64,000 bases of DNA from Halomonas sp. BDJS001 (GTDB lineage Bacteria; Pseudomonadota; Gammaproteobacteria; Pseudomonadales; Halomonadaceae): positions 3,844,001 through 3,908,000 of the forward strand of contig NZ_CP110535.1 in the NCBI RefSeq assembly GCF_026104355.1, in the 5' to 3' direction. Positions 1-8,297 of this stretch are shown here, one piece after another. How positions within the stretch are numbered: the stretch's first letter is position 1; each line of letters opens with the position of its first letter. The translations under genes were made by a program, and so were the position numbers. The notes below the pieces were generated by a model, which saw nothing but the letters and a program-made list of their open reading frames with translations, was not told the DNA's origin and made no database searches.

Positions 1-1209
1 CTGGAGGGCGAGTACGCGATTGATAGGCACGCCCTCACCAAACTGGTACATAACGCCTAACATGGTTTGAGCATCAGTATCTCCCTGTTCGGCGGCAAGA
101 CGGTACCAGTGCGCCGCTTCATGATCGTCTCGTTCAACGCCTGGGTTGTAACGGTACATAGCCCCCAGGTTGAATTGAGCCATTACGTCGCCCTGCTCTG
201 CGGCGCGACGGTACCACGTCATCGCTTTTTCTGGGTTTGGGGGAATACCTGCACCAAAATCATACATATAGCCTAATTCAAACTGTGCATCAGCATCGCC
301 CTGCTCGGCGGCCAGCCGAAACCAGTCTGCCGCTGCTCGCGCGTCTTGCTCAACGCCTTCTCCGTCTCGGTACATGATGCCCGTGTTGAACTGGGCAGAA
401 ATATGGCCTTGCTCAGCAGCCTGGCGATACCACCCCAACGCCTTGAGGCTATTTTGAGCAACGCCCAGGCCGGTATCGTACCGGTAGCCCACTCTAAACT
501 GCGCATCGGCATCCCCTTGTTCTGCGGCCCGGCGATACCACTCAGTCGCGGTATCCTCATTCTGGGTAACGCCCTCGCCATTGGCATACATATACCCCAG
601 TTGGTTTTGAGCGCCCATATGGCCGTTTTCAGCCGCAAGGGTAAATAGCCTTAAGGCGTCACTCATGCTTTGAGGAACGCCTTCGCCCCGATAGTAAAGC
701 CAGGCCAAGTTATTATAAGCATCAACCACTTCTTGGTCGGCGGCCAACTGAAACCACTCTATGGCTTTACTAAAATCCTGTACTACGCCTTCGCCATCGC
801 GGTACATAACACCTAAGTTATACTGTGCATCGGGAACACCCTGTTCAGCGGCAAGAAAATATAGCTCGGCCGCGTCACTAAAGCTTTGAGGAAGCCCAAT
901 GCCTAAGTAATACATCCCTGCCAGCATAAACTGGGCGTCAGGATGCCCCTGTTTTGTCGCGAGCCTAAGCCACGTGATGGCTTTGTTAGTATTTTTGGAT
1001 ACGCCATCGCCGTGACGATACATAGCACCAAGCTGATACTGTGACTCCGAATCACCTTGCTTAGCGCGTGCGACAAGCTGATCAAAATCTGCATTAACTT
1101 GGTCATCGGTATAAGCGCTAAGCGCTTCATTCATCGGCTGGGCTAATGCGGGTGAGGAGTATAAGAAAAGGGTGAGACTCAGAAGTGATATAGCAATAAG
1201 GTGAGGCAT
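1..1209 (-). CDS. Sel1-repeat (TPR-like) secreted protein, 3' end outside window
   Basis: Open from an ATG at 1209 to base 1 with no stop: 403 residues are visible and the C-terminus lies outside. An N-terminal signal peptide (MPHLIAISLL...SSPALAQ) predicts export. About ten Sel1-like units of 36 residues follow, each of the type AAEQGDADAQFxLGxMY..G.GV..N..KA..WYR. Sel1 arrays form alpha-solenoids for protein-protein contacts. An AGGGA ribosome site precedes the start. It lies downstream of the T6SS effector genes on the same strand after about 225 bp of intergenic DNA, so operon membership is unproven. Function beyond scaffolding cannot be assigned. Confidence 0.88.
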   Translation of the reverse strand, partial: MPHLIAISLLSLTLFLYSSPALAQPMNEALSAYTDDQVNADFDQLVARAKQGDSESQYQLGAMYRHGDGVSKNTNKAITWLRLATKQGHPDAQFMLAGMYYLGIGLPQSFSDAAELYFLAAEQGVPDAQYNLGVMYRDGEGVVQDFSKAIEWFQLAADQEVVDAYNNLAWLYYRGEGVPQSMSDALRLFTLAAENGHMGAQNQLGYMYANGEGVTQNEDTATEWYRRAAEQGDADAQFRVGYRYDTGLGVAQNSLKALGWYRQAAEQGHISAQFNTGIMYRDGEGVEQDARAAADWFRLAAEQGDADAQFELGYMYDFGAGIPPNPEKAMTWYRRAAEQGDVMAQFNLGAMYRYNPGVERDDHEAAHWYRLAAEQGDTDAQTMLGVMYQFGEGVPINRVLALQ

Positions 1210-1434
1210 GGCATGCAATCCCTGCACTGATCTTAATTTTACTTATCTTCTCAGACTATTTGTTGGATTTCTATACAAACCACTCATTTTCTTGATCTCA
1301 TGACTCCCACAAGGGCCTGAGCAACAAGGATCGAGAAATAAACAGAGGTGCCAACCGCCTTTGTCACAGCCTCTTGGTCAGAAAACCCCGAGGCTTAGTT
1401 CAGCATGATCGTTTTACCCGTACTACGACGCCGC
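1210..1434. other. intergenic region, nothing recognised
   Basis: About 225 bp between the Sel1-repeat gene and the DUF2569 gene. It is AT-rich near 1220-1300 and presumably holds the Sel1 gene promoter. I saw no convincing -24/-12 element and no strong terminator hairpin. Confidence 0.4.
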
Positions 1435-1935
1435 TTAAGCTGCCGAATTCTTTATAGCCTTTCCATCTCGACAATAGGTGTTAGCCACCCTCTTGGAGCG
1501 TAAAAAATAAAGAGTCCAGACAACCGACCATACCAGATTAAACATGGAAGAAGGGATTCTCTTGGCAAGAAAGTACTCTCCCGCTTCAGGTGGCATAATC
1601 GCTAGACAAAAGGCAAGAAGGCTAGCATTCAACAAAGGGCCAGAAAGCCATATTAGCAACACAACGATGTAACGCGTAATTTTCTTATTACTCGCATACA
1701 AAACAACTGCCATGCATAAATGGCAAAATACAAAAAAAGCAGAAGTGTAAGGCACAGTTTCTAAAAAATAATTAAACCAATCAGCATTTTCAACAACATC
1801 CTGCTCTCTTAAAAACTCTAGAATCTTGACCACAAAGATAAATGGAAGAATGATGCATACAACCCATATATAAAACATCAACCAACCACCTACACCTACT
1901 GGCTTGTTGGGGTAAGGTAAGTCCCTCTCAGTCAT
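1435..1935 (-). CDS. DUF2569-family membrane protein
   Basis: 166 residues from the ATG at 1935, which has a strong ribosome site (GAGAGGGA, about 7 nt upstream). The N-terminus reads MTERDLPYPNKPVGVGGWL, the GGWL motif being typical of DUF2569. At least four hydrophobic segments follow (WLMFYIWVVCIILPFIFVV, FFVFCHLCMAVVLYA, YIVVLLIWLSGPLLNASLL, FNLVWSVVWTLYFL). The open frame extends upstream to 2184 through a copied piece of a DUF2169 gene, but the internal start fits better. Sitting at the effector end of a T6SS locus beside a recombination scar, it could be an orphan immunity protein or hitchhiking cargo. Its function is unknown. Confidence 0.7.
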   Translation of the reverse strand: MTERDLPYPNKPVGVGGWLMFYIWVVCIILPFIFVVKILEFLREQDVVENADWFNYFLETVPYTSAFFVFCHLCMAVVLYASNKKITRYIVVLLIWLSGPLLNASLLAFCLAIMPPEAGEYFLAKRIPSSMFNLVWSVVWTLYFLRSKRVANTYCRDGKAIKNSAA

Positions 1936-1963
1936 TTCGATCCCTCTCTTCATTGATCCAAAG

Positions 1964-2183
1964 TTGGTGAAGGCGTCCTCGTCGGGCAGGCTATAGTGCC
2001 CGCCGAAGGCGTAGCGGTAGTCCAGCGGCACTTCGCTCACCGGTGTGGGGTCAGTGACCCGCCAGCCACCGAGCAGTTGCCAACGAAACTCCCGGGGCCC
2101 GCGCACGATCAGGCGTTTGTACACCGAGCCTACCTGTACCCGCACCTGCCAGGTGCTGCGCGGCTGCCCGGTGGGCGAGCGCA
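1964..2183 (-). pseudogene. duplicated internal fragment of the DUF2169 gene
   Basis: These 220 bp align without gaps to 5031-5250 inside the intact DUF2169 gene. I count about 18 differences by hand, so roughly 92% identity. The encoded piece (RSPTGQPRSTWQVRVQV through YSLPDEDAFTN) lacks both ends of the family domain. The frame stays open into the DUF2569 gene, so a 249-residue fusion from the ATG at 2184 is formally possible but has no compelling ribosome site. Best read as a scar of recombination or cassette exchange between DUF2169 copies. Confidence 0.85.
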
Positions 2184-2349
2184 TTAACTAAGTTTCCATA
2201 TATAAGCTAAAACACATGCAAATCAATTACCTGCACTTCATATCTGATCTACTTTTGCATAGACACTTATCGCAAGAAACACTCTAGCGACGAAATCGCA
2301 TTAACATTAAAATTGATTGTATCTAATATTGAATTAATTATTATTTTAT

Positions 2350-2805
2350 CTATCCTTTTGCGGCAATAAGAGGTGCGACTGTCTTTGAGAGAAACGCCGG
2401 GCTCTCATTATTAATCTGTTCCAACAACCAAGCCAAAGACTTCTTCGCATCCTGATTGGCATTCCGTGCTTGTAACGTCAACTGCCCCCGCGCAGAATCG
2501 CTATTAAGAACTCTCATAATTACGATAGATGCCCAAGCGGGAGAGGTATGGCACATAGTTGGTAAAGCATCGAGAAGTTCACAAGTATAGGTTCGATCAT
2601 CAAACGACTCTGCAGCATGAATAAGTGAATACATCCCCTCATCATATAAAGCGTCATCGCGAAGTAAACAGAGCAACGGCTTAATACTCGAAGCGCTACC
2701 GAATAAGGTTATTTTTGAAATAACCCTATCAATTTCTTGAACCTCACCACCATCAATTTTTCTTTCGAGCTCTTTGAGTGCCTCCTGAAGCGCTTCTTCT
2801 GACAT
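2350..2805 (-). CDS. Imm30-type immunity protein
   Basis: 151 residues. The central part (DEGMYSLIHAAESFDDRTYTC, then SPAWASIVIMRVLNSDSAR) matches the pattern I know for immunity protein family 30, small cytosolic proteins encoded next to polymorphic toxins. Its ATG follows the TAA of the upstream toxin gene directly (2805/2806), and its AGGAGGGG ribosome site lies inside the toxin 3' end, so translation is probably coupled. It is the expected antidote to the C-terminal domain of the DUF4150 protein. The family call is from pattern memory; the immunity role also rests on position. Confidence 0.75.
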   Translation of the reverse strand: MSEEALQEALKELERKIDGGEVQEIDRVISKITLFGSASSIKPLLCLLRDDALYDEGMYSLIHAAESFDDRTYTCELLDALPTMCHTSPAWASIVIMRVLNSDSARGQLTLQARNANQDAKKSLAWLLEQINNESPAFLSKTVAPLIAAKG

Positions 2806-4377
2806 TTATCTACCCCTCCTAAAAATAATTGGATGTGTGGTCTTGTTCTGCCGAACAAGCTCTTGTAGCTGCCGCCTTATATAGCTGTCATATAAACCAT
2901 CCTGCTGGTAAATGCGGCGTGCATCTCTGACTCCTGCAGCCAAAGCATCTCGAGGCATCATGCCACTATCTGCTCTCGTGCCGTATGTAAAAGTTCGCCT
3001 ATGCCTACCTCCCACTCCAGGTGTAGGTTGCTCCATGTTAATAGAAATCCCATCCTTTCTATTGACACCATGATTTGCCATATGGCTAGCAGAAGGGATG
3101 TGGTGAGGAGTAATATTATCCCCCTTAGTACCGGCAGCTTGAAGCACTCTATAAGGAGCGACATCCCCTTCTCCTGGCAGCAACTGATTATGACCACCAC
3201 CTTCCATATTAGTGGAATTTTGCTCTACCCGCAGCCCTTCGTTGCTACTTGACGTCCCGCCCCTATTGGCACTACCCGCCGCATCCCCTGCTCTATCAGT
3301 GCTCCGTACAACGTCCGCGACGTCATCCGCCTTACGTAGAAGCCTTACCCCCGGAATAACCGATACTGCCGTTAGCAGAGTCATCCCAGATGCAGCGAGA
3401 TAGCGGCCCTCTCCCCATAACTGTACCGTATCTTTGATATCCAAATAGGTGCCATACGGGGTGGCAACTTCGGCGGCAAACTCGCCCGCTGCGCGGGCCG
3501 ACTGGCCGGATGAGGAGCTATAGCGCACTTGGCGCTCGGCTTCTTGCTGCATATCTGCTGCACGATTAGCAGCCTCATCGACCTCAAAACTACTCTCGAT
3601 ATAGTCGTTACCGCTGATGCGCCCTTCCCTTAGCGCATCCATCAGGGCGTCTTGTTGAGCGCGGGTTTCGCCGACTAATTGCTGCACCTCCGCATAGAGG
3701 GCTTCTGCCTCAGCAGCGGTTTTGCCGTTCGGGTTGTCATTCAGAGCGTCGCGTAGCTCACCCACGCGTTCTAGGTTGGCTTCGCCCTGTTGCTGAAACC
3801 GCTCGGCTTCGCTGAGCGGCTCGCTGCTCTCTTCGGGCTGGCTGTTGACGCTTTCGGTGTTGGTGTGGACATAGCCCTTGGCGCCGCCTACCCCGGCGGC
3901 GTTGCAGTTGATCATGCTTTCGCTGCCGTCACGCACGACCGGCTGGCCGTTGGCTTTGACGTTGTCGTGCCCAGTCATGAACAGCACGTGGCCGCTGCCC
4001 TGGGAGGTGCCGGAGCCCACCCCCGATCCGGCGTTGCCCTCGGTGCCTTGGCATAAATCGCCGACCCGGTAGGTGCGTTGCCCGGCGGTGATCACGTTGG
4101 GCGAGTAGTTGACGGGGTTGCCCAACGTTGCACAGGAATCGAAACCCACAATCTTGTCGCCCACCTGACAAAAATCAGGGTGGCTGGTCAACGCTCTCCA
4201 TCGGGCCTCCGCATTACCGGCGTGACGGGCTTGGCCGCTAAGGGTTTCGCCTTGAGGTGACTCTCCCTGGGTATCGCGCGGTGTGCTGCTGTCAGCACCG
4301 GGTGGGCCGTCGCCCTCTTCGCACAGTCCGTCAGGTGTCACACACATGGGGGCTAGCTCGTGCGCGTTATCCGACAT
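2806..4377 (-). CDS. T6SS DUF4150 (PAAR-like) effector with nuclease-like C-terminal toxin domain
   Basis: 523 residues in three parts. Residues about 70-175 are a DUF4150/PAAR-like domain (CQVGDKIVGFDSCATLGNPV ... GSGHVLFMTGHDNVKANG ... MINCNAAG), which caps the VgrG spike. The middle is charged and helical, with a hydrophobic pre-toxin stretch (YLAASGMTLLTAVSVIPGV). The last ~110 residues (NITPHHIPSASHMANHGV ... GVGGRHRRTFTYG ... RDARRIYQQDGLYD) carry clustered histidines like the HNH/endonuclease VII toxin superfamily, but the exact family is uncertain. The gene overlaps the DUF2169 gene by 11 bp upstream and abuts an Imm30 gene downstream, a classic adaptor-effector-immunity order. Confidence 0.8.
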   Translation of the reverse strand: MSDNAHELAPMCVTPDGLCEEGDGPPGADSSTPRDTQGESPQGETLSGQARHAGNAEARWRALTSHPDFCQVGDKIVGFDSCATLGNPVNYSPNVITAGQRTYRVGDLCQGTEGNAGSGVGSGTSQGSGHVLFMTGHDNVKANGQPVVRDGSESMINCNAAGVGGAKGYVHTNTESVNSQPEESSEPLSEAERFQQQGEANLERVGELRDALNDNPNGKTAAEAEALYAEVQQLVGETRAQQDALMDALREGRISGNDYIESSFEVDEAANRAADMQQEAERQVRYSSSSGQSARAAGEFAAEVATPYGTYLDIKDTVQLWGEGRYLAASGMTLLTAVSVIPGVRLLRKADDVADVVRSTDRAGDAAGSANRGGTSSSNEGLRVEQNSTNMEGGGHNQLLPGEGDVAPYRVLQAAGTKGDNITPHHIPSASHMANHGVNRKDGISINMEQPTPGVGGRHRRTFTYGTRADSGMMPRDALAAGVRDARRIYQQDGLYDSYIRRQLQELVRQNKTTHPIIFRRGR

Positions 4378-5521
4378 GGCGCGCTCCTCCGGTGGATGAG
4401 GTCGCTGTCAGCGGTGTGCGCCGGATGCGTACCTGCTTGAGCGGGTCATCGAGCGGAAACAGTGCCCGCCAGGTGAGGCTAACGTCTTCCCGATCCAGGT
4501 CGATCACCACGCTGTCGAGGGCTAGCGGTGTATTGCCGCGCTGGCCACTGGCGTGTTCGGTGAGGGCTTGCAGGGCGATGCCGGGTAGCCGGGTGCGGTG
4601 GCGAAAGCGTTGGCGATCTCCCACCGTGATCGCGCGGCTATTGGCTAGGCAGTTGGTGAGGATCATCAGTTCGTCCCCGCGCAGGTAGTCAGGCGCGACC
4701 AGATCCGCCGGGGCGCTGTGGTGAAAGCGGTAGTCGAAGTCTTCGGGCCAATAGGGCAGCCGCTGGGTTCTCCAGTGGTCATCAAAAGTGCCTTGGTAAC
4801 TGACCCGGGGCTCCCACCAGGGGGCGATGGGCCCAAAGCCTGCCGGGGCCGGACGGTCAAAGGGTGAGGTGACCAGCCAGTCCGGATCTTCCAGTTGGGG
4901 CGCGGGTAGCCGGGTGACGGCGTTCAGGTCGGGCTTGAGGTACCGGGCAACCTCGCTGGATACCCGCTTGTAGTCCGCGCGGGACGGCAACCAGCCGCGT
5001 CCGGCGGGGTTATCGGGGTAGTAGAGCGTGTTGGTGAGGGCGTCCTCGTCGGGCAGGCTATAGTGGCCGCCGAAGGCATAGCGGTAGTCCAGCGGCACCT
5101 CGTTCACCGGTGTGGGGTCAGTGACCCGCCAGCCGCCGAGGAGTTGCCAGCGGAACTCCCGCGGACCGCGTACGATCAGGCGTTTGTCCACTGGGCCTAC
5201 CTGCACCCGCACCTGCCAGGTGCTGCGCGGTCGCCCGGTGGGCGAGCGCAGCGTGCCATGCACGTGCACTTCGGTGCTGAGTTTGCCGAGCAGCACGTCG
5301 CGGTCATCGGTGATGACCTGGGCATACAGGTTGTCGCTGTCACCCTCTAGCGTGGGATGCCAGCGAATCGGCTGCTGGTGGCTGGCTTCAAACAGCGGCC
5401 AGTTGTCTTCGGTGAAGCGGTAAGTGGCGCGTACCACCACCACGTCATACTCTTGGTCGCCCGGGCCGAGCTTGCGATACAGCGCATGGGGGAACGACGT
5501 TGGATTAATCACTTGCGCCAT
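4367..5521 (-). CDS. DUF2169 T6SS adaptor protein
   Basis: 384 residues. DUF2169 proteins are associated with loading DUF4150/PAAR-like effectors onto VgrG. The N-terminus MAQVINPTSFPHALYRKLGP and the block VDKRLIVRGPREFRWQLLGG followed by PLDYRYAFGGHYSLPDEDAL are typical. The ATG lies just after the vgrG stop, and the 3' end overlaps the DUF4150 gene by 11 bp, so vgrG, adaptor, effector and immunity form one unit. A 220-bp internal piece (5031-5250) is duplicated at 1964-2183. Confidence 0.88.
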   Translation of the reverse strand: MAQVINPTSFPHALYRKLGPGDQEYDVVVVRATYRFTEDNWPLFEASHQQPIRWHPTLEGDSDNLYAQVITDDRDVLLGKLSTEVHVHGTLRSPTGRPRSTWQVRVQVGPVDKRLIVRGPREFRWQLLGGWRVTDPTPVNEVPLDYRYAFGGHYSLPDEDALTNTLYYPDNPAGRGWLPSRADYKRVSSEVARYLKPDLNAVTRLPAPQLEDPDWLVTSPFDRPAPAGFGPIAPWWEPRVSYQGTFDDHWRTQRLPYWPEDFDYRFHHSAPADLVAPDYLRGDELMILTNCLANSRAITVGDRQRFRHRTRLPGIALQALTEHASGQRGNTPLALDSVVIDLDREDVSLTWRALFPLDDPLKQVRIRRTPLTATSSTGGARHVG

Positions 5522-5524
5522 GGA

Positions 5525-7750
5525 CTACCACCCCGGCGACTTAGCGTCGCTTGGTTCAGGGCCATCGCTTTCCTCGGCACTTCCCGGTGCGGGCTGGGCC
5601 GTGCCGGTGTTGAGCAGGACGTCATCGGGGCCGTCGACGTGTACCTTGGTGCCCGCCTTGACGTGGATCTCGCCGGCATCCAGGTAGATGGCGTCCTCAG
5701 TGAGCACCAGCCGGCTGTTGCCTACCTGCAGGGTGAGCTGGTTGCCGGCCTTGAGGGTGATATTGCGTCCAACATTGAGCGAGTGGTTGAGCCCCACCTG
5801 AGTGCTCTTGCTGAGCCCGACCAGGGTGTTCATGATCGCCCCAACGTTGAGGCTGTAGCCCAGGCCGACGTTTTCCATGCGGCCCATGCCAACGTTCTGC
5901 AGGTACGCCTTGCCAACGGTTTCGGTTTTGTTCTTGCCGACTTTGCTCGACCAGTTTTTGCCGATGCGGTCGGTTTCGTTGCCATCCACCGTTTTGCGGC
6001 GGTTCTTGTGCACGGTAAAGGTTTCGTTACCGTCCACGGTATGGGTCTCGTTGCCATGCACGGTGTGGACTTCATGGCGATGAACGGTGCGGGTTTCGTC
6101 GCGGTCGATGTCGGTGGTGCGATCACGAAAGACATGCAGGGTGCTGTCGCGCTTGATGTCCTCGGTGCGGTCGTTAAGGGTCAGCAGGTCGAGGTCTTTT
6201 TGGGCGTGCACCCAGATTTGCTCTTCGCCCGCTTCATCTTCAAAGCGCAGTTCGTTAAAGCCGTCCGCCTTGTGGCTTTGGGTGCGGATGACCGTGCGGG
6301 TTTTGTAGGCAGGCAGTGGGTAAGGCGGCCGGTTAACCGCGTGGTAGGTGCGCCCGGTGATCAGCGGCTGGTCCGGGTCTCCCTCTAAGAACGACAAAAT
6401 GACCTCATGCCCGATCCTGGGGATCGCCATACTACCGTAACCACCGCCCGCCCAGCCCTGGGCGACGCGCACCCAGCAACTGGCGGTTTCGTTAGCGGCG
6501 GAGTAGCGATCCCAGGGGAACTGCACTTTGACCCGGCCATATTTATCGCAGTAAATTTCTTCGCCCGCTGGCCCGACCACAAAGGCCACCTGGGGGCCAT
6601 CGACCCGGGGTTTGGGGTTGGGCACCGGGCGGAAGGTCTGATCCCGGGGCATGATCACCACTTCATTGTGGTAGCGGGTCATCAGCTCGCCTGCTTGCGC
6701 AGCGCTGCTCCCCCTATTGTTACTGTCATAGCCACCCCGCGCCATGCCGTCCTCTTCCAGGGCCTGGGGCTGCTCGCCGTGGTGCACCACCGAGACCACC
6801 TGCCAAGCGCGGTTGAGGCTGTCGATATCATGATCCGTCAGGGTAAAGCAGATCCCAGGAGCGAGCTCCGGCAGGTCGCTTTCCGCTTCGGCGGTGGTGG
6901 CGTCAGCGCGCAGCGATTCTAGACGGTGGCGGGTGAACGGCTTGCCGGAGGCGTCTTTCTTATAGCGCCCTGGGTAGTCGTAGTGTTCGTAATCCTCTCG
7001 CTGAGCGTGCTCCCCTAGATTGGGCGCCTGGTGTTCGTGTAGCTGGGCGTAAGGCGGGTTCTTGAAGCTATAATCCTTGAGTGTGGCCGAAGCGGGCCGT
7101 ACCCGGCTGACCTGGCGTAGCTTGCGCAAGTGACGTCGGGGCGGCGTGCCCCCGGCGCGGCTATGGTAGGTGCGTTCGCCGATATTGGGCAGTACCACCG
7201 TGGCATCGGCAAAGACCAAATGGTGTTTACCGCCCTCAACATTCTCAAACTCATGGAAATAGAAGCTGCCCTCTTCGGCGGCCACACGCTCGATAAAGGC
7301 CAGATCGGTCTCCCGATACTGCACCAGAAACTCTCGGTCGAGGGGCGTACGGGTGGTGGCAAACTCAACATCGGTGAGACCGCGCTCGCTGGTTAAGGTT
7401 GTGATCGCATCATAGGGCGAGGTGTCTTGAAAGATACGCGAGTTTTGGCGCAGCGATAGCCGCCACAGAGCGGGGCGAATCTCCACCCGGTAAAAGCTGC
7501 GCCGGTGACCGCGATCGCCGCGATGCAGTTCACTTATAATGCCGTGGACACGGCGTAGCGGTTCGCCGTCCTGCCAAATGGTGAGGGTTGCCTCCTGATC
7601 CAAACAGTCGGCGGGCGACAAATCATGGGTACGGCTGGCAAAGTCAACGGCAAGGGTAAACGGCTCCGACAGCGCCTCGCGGTGGGTAAAGCGCACCACC
7701 GCGATATCGTTAGCCCCAGGCAGCGTCAGGGTGAATTGTAAGCCCGTCAT
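5525..7750 (-). CDS. vgrG: VgrG spike protein (TssI)
   Basis: 741 residues from the ATG at 7750, chosen because AGAGGA lies about 8 nt upstream; an ATG at 7771 in the same frame lacks a site. The N-terminal ~370 residues are gp27-like (FTLTLPGANDIAVVRFTHRE ... FLVQYRETDLAFIERVAAEEG). The gp5 OB-fold follows (KYGRVKVQFPWDRY ... CWVRVAQGWAGGGYGSMAIP ... GHEVILSFLEGDPDQPL). Then come degenerate short repeats (TVDGNET, KVGKNKTETVGK, NVGMGRMENVGLG) forming the beta-helical needle, and a short tail. No extra enzymatic domain is visible. It trimerises at the tip of the Hcp tube and carries the PAAR-type effectors encoded on both sides. Confidence 0.97.
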   Translation of the reverse strand: MTGLQFTLTLPGANDIAVVRFTHREALSEPFTLAVDFASRTHDLSPADCLDQEATLTIWQDGEPLRRVHGIISELHRGDRGHRRSFYRVEIRPALWRLSLRQNSRIFQDTSPYDAITTLTSERGLTDVEFATTRTPLDREFLVQYRETDLAFIERVAAEEGSFYFHEFENVEGGKHHLVFADATVVLPNIGERTYHSRAGGTPPRRHLRKLRQVSRVRPASATLKDYSFKNPPYAQLHEHQAPNLGEHAQREDYEHYDYPGRYKKDASGKPFTRHRLESLRADATTAEAESDLPELAPGICFTLTDHDIDSLNRAWQVVSVVHHGEQPQALEEDGMARGGYDSNNRGSSAAQAGELMTRYHNEVVIMPRDQTFRPVPNPKPRVDGPQVAFVVGPAGEEIYCDKYGRVKVQFPWDRYSAANETASCWVRVAQGWAGGGYGSMAIPRIGHEVILSFLEGDPDQPLITGRTYHAVNRPPYPLPAYKTRTVIRTQSHKADGFNELRFEDEAGEEQIWVHAQKDLDLLTLNDRTEDIKRDSTLHVFRDRTTDIDRDETRTVHRHEVHTVHGNETHTVDGNETFTVHKNRRKTVDGNETDRIGKNWSSKVGKNKTETVGKAYLQNVGMGRMENVGLGYSLNVGAIMNTLVGLSKSTQVGLNHSLNVGRNITLKAGNQLTLQVGNSRLVLTEDAIYLDAGEIHVKAGTKVHVDGPDDVLLNTGTAQPAPGSAEESDGPEPSDAKSPGW

Positions 7751-7754
7751 AATT

Positions 7755-8297
7755 TCATCCTCTGGTTTCATTACTTAAGCAGGAGCCTGAGTTCTGACTA
7801 AAAGAAAAAGCGCTATCGTTTGATGACATTTTCTCAAGCCTGTAAAACCACCCATCAAAAAAAAACCAAAGCTCATCCCCTACCACTTCAAATACATAAC
7901 CAGGCTCGTTTAACCCAGCCTCATACACATTAAGCGTTGTAATAACATCTCTTCCTTGGCCATAGCCATAAAAGTTACCGTACCTTTCAACCGAACTAGG
8001 AACACTACCTTCAGCATTAAACACAGGATGTTCTTGAACTTCATAAACAGGATCTTCATAGCTAACACCATCCCAAAATAGAAACTTATTATCTTTTATC
8101 TCCACCTGCTTATTTAACTGATTGAAAGCGTCCCCTTTCGTTGTTAACCCGCCTCGGTAACGTTCGATATCTTCTACAGAGTAGATACCATATAGGGCTT
8201 GAACCGATTCGCTTGAGTCCACACTTTCAGCAGCTACAGAAAGAGAGACAACTAAAGCAAACAAAAGCAGCAAACCTGCCTTAATCTTCCTCACCAT
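7755..8297 (-). CDS. exported protein, putative immunity to the PAAR-lysozyme effector
   Basis: 180 residues from the ATG at 8297, which overlaps the effector stop (ATGGTGA) and has GAGGGAG about 9 nt upstream. A longer in-frame start at 8330 would put 11 residues before the signal peptide and is less likely. The N-terminus MVRKIKAGLLLLFALVVSLS followed by VAAES is a signal peptide with a likely type I cleavage site. The mature part is rich in Tyr, Phe and Glu (YGNFYGYGQGRDVITTLNVY, DELWFFFDGWFYRLEK). I recognise no domain. A periplasmic protein translationally coupled to a peptidoglycan hydrolase effector is best explained as its antidote. It ends 4 bp before vgrG. Confidence 0.65.
   Translation of the reverse strand: MVRKIKAGLLLLFALVVSLSVAAESVDSSESVQALYGIYSVEDIERYRGGLTTKGDAFNQLNKQVEIKDNKFLFWDGVSYEDPVYEVQEHPVFNAEGSVPSSVERYGNFYGYGQGRDVITTLNVYEAGLNEPGYVFEVVGDELWFFFDGWFYRLEKMSSNDSAFSFSQNSGSCLSNETRG

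Noticed and set aside
273-1130. Several short open frames on both strands in the first 1.2 kb
   Set aside because: They are out-of-frame readings of the Sel1-repeat gene, which is open on the minus strand from 1209 to base 1.
1435-2184. A single 249-residue DUF2169-DUF2569 fusion protein
   Set aside because: The ATG at 1935 has a much better ribosome site and matches the normal DUF2569 start; the upstream part is a copied fragment.
5357-6388. A 343-codon plus-strand open frame opposite vgrG, with Val/Ala-rich text
   Set aside because: It is antisense to the repetitive end of vgrG and the start of the DUF2169 gene; its length comes from codon bias and repeats, and the text has no domain sense.
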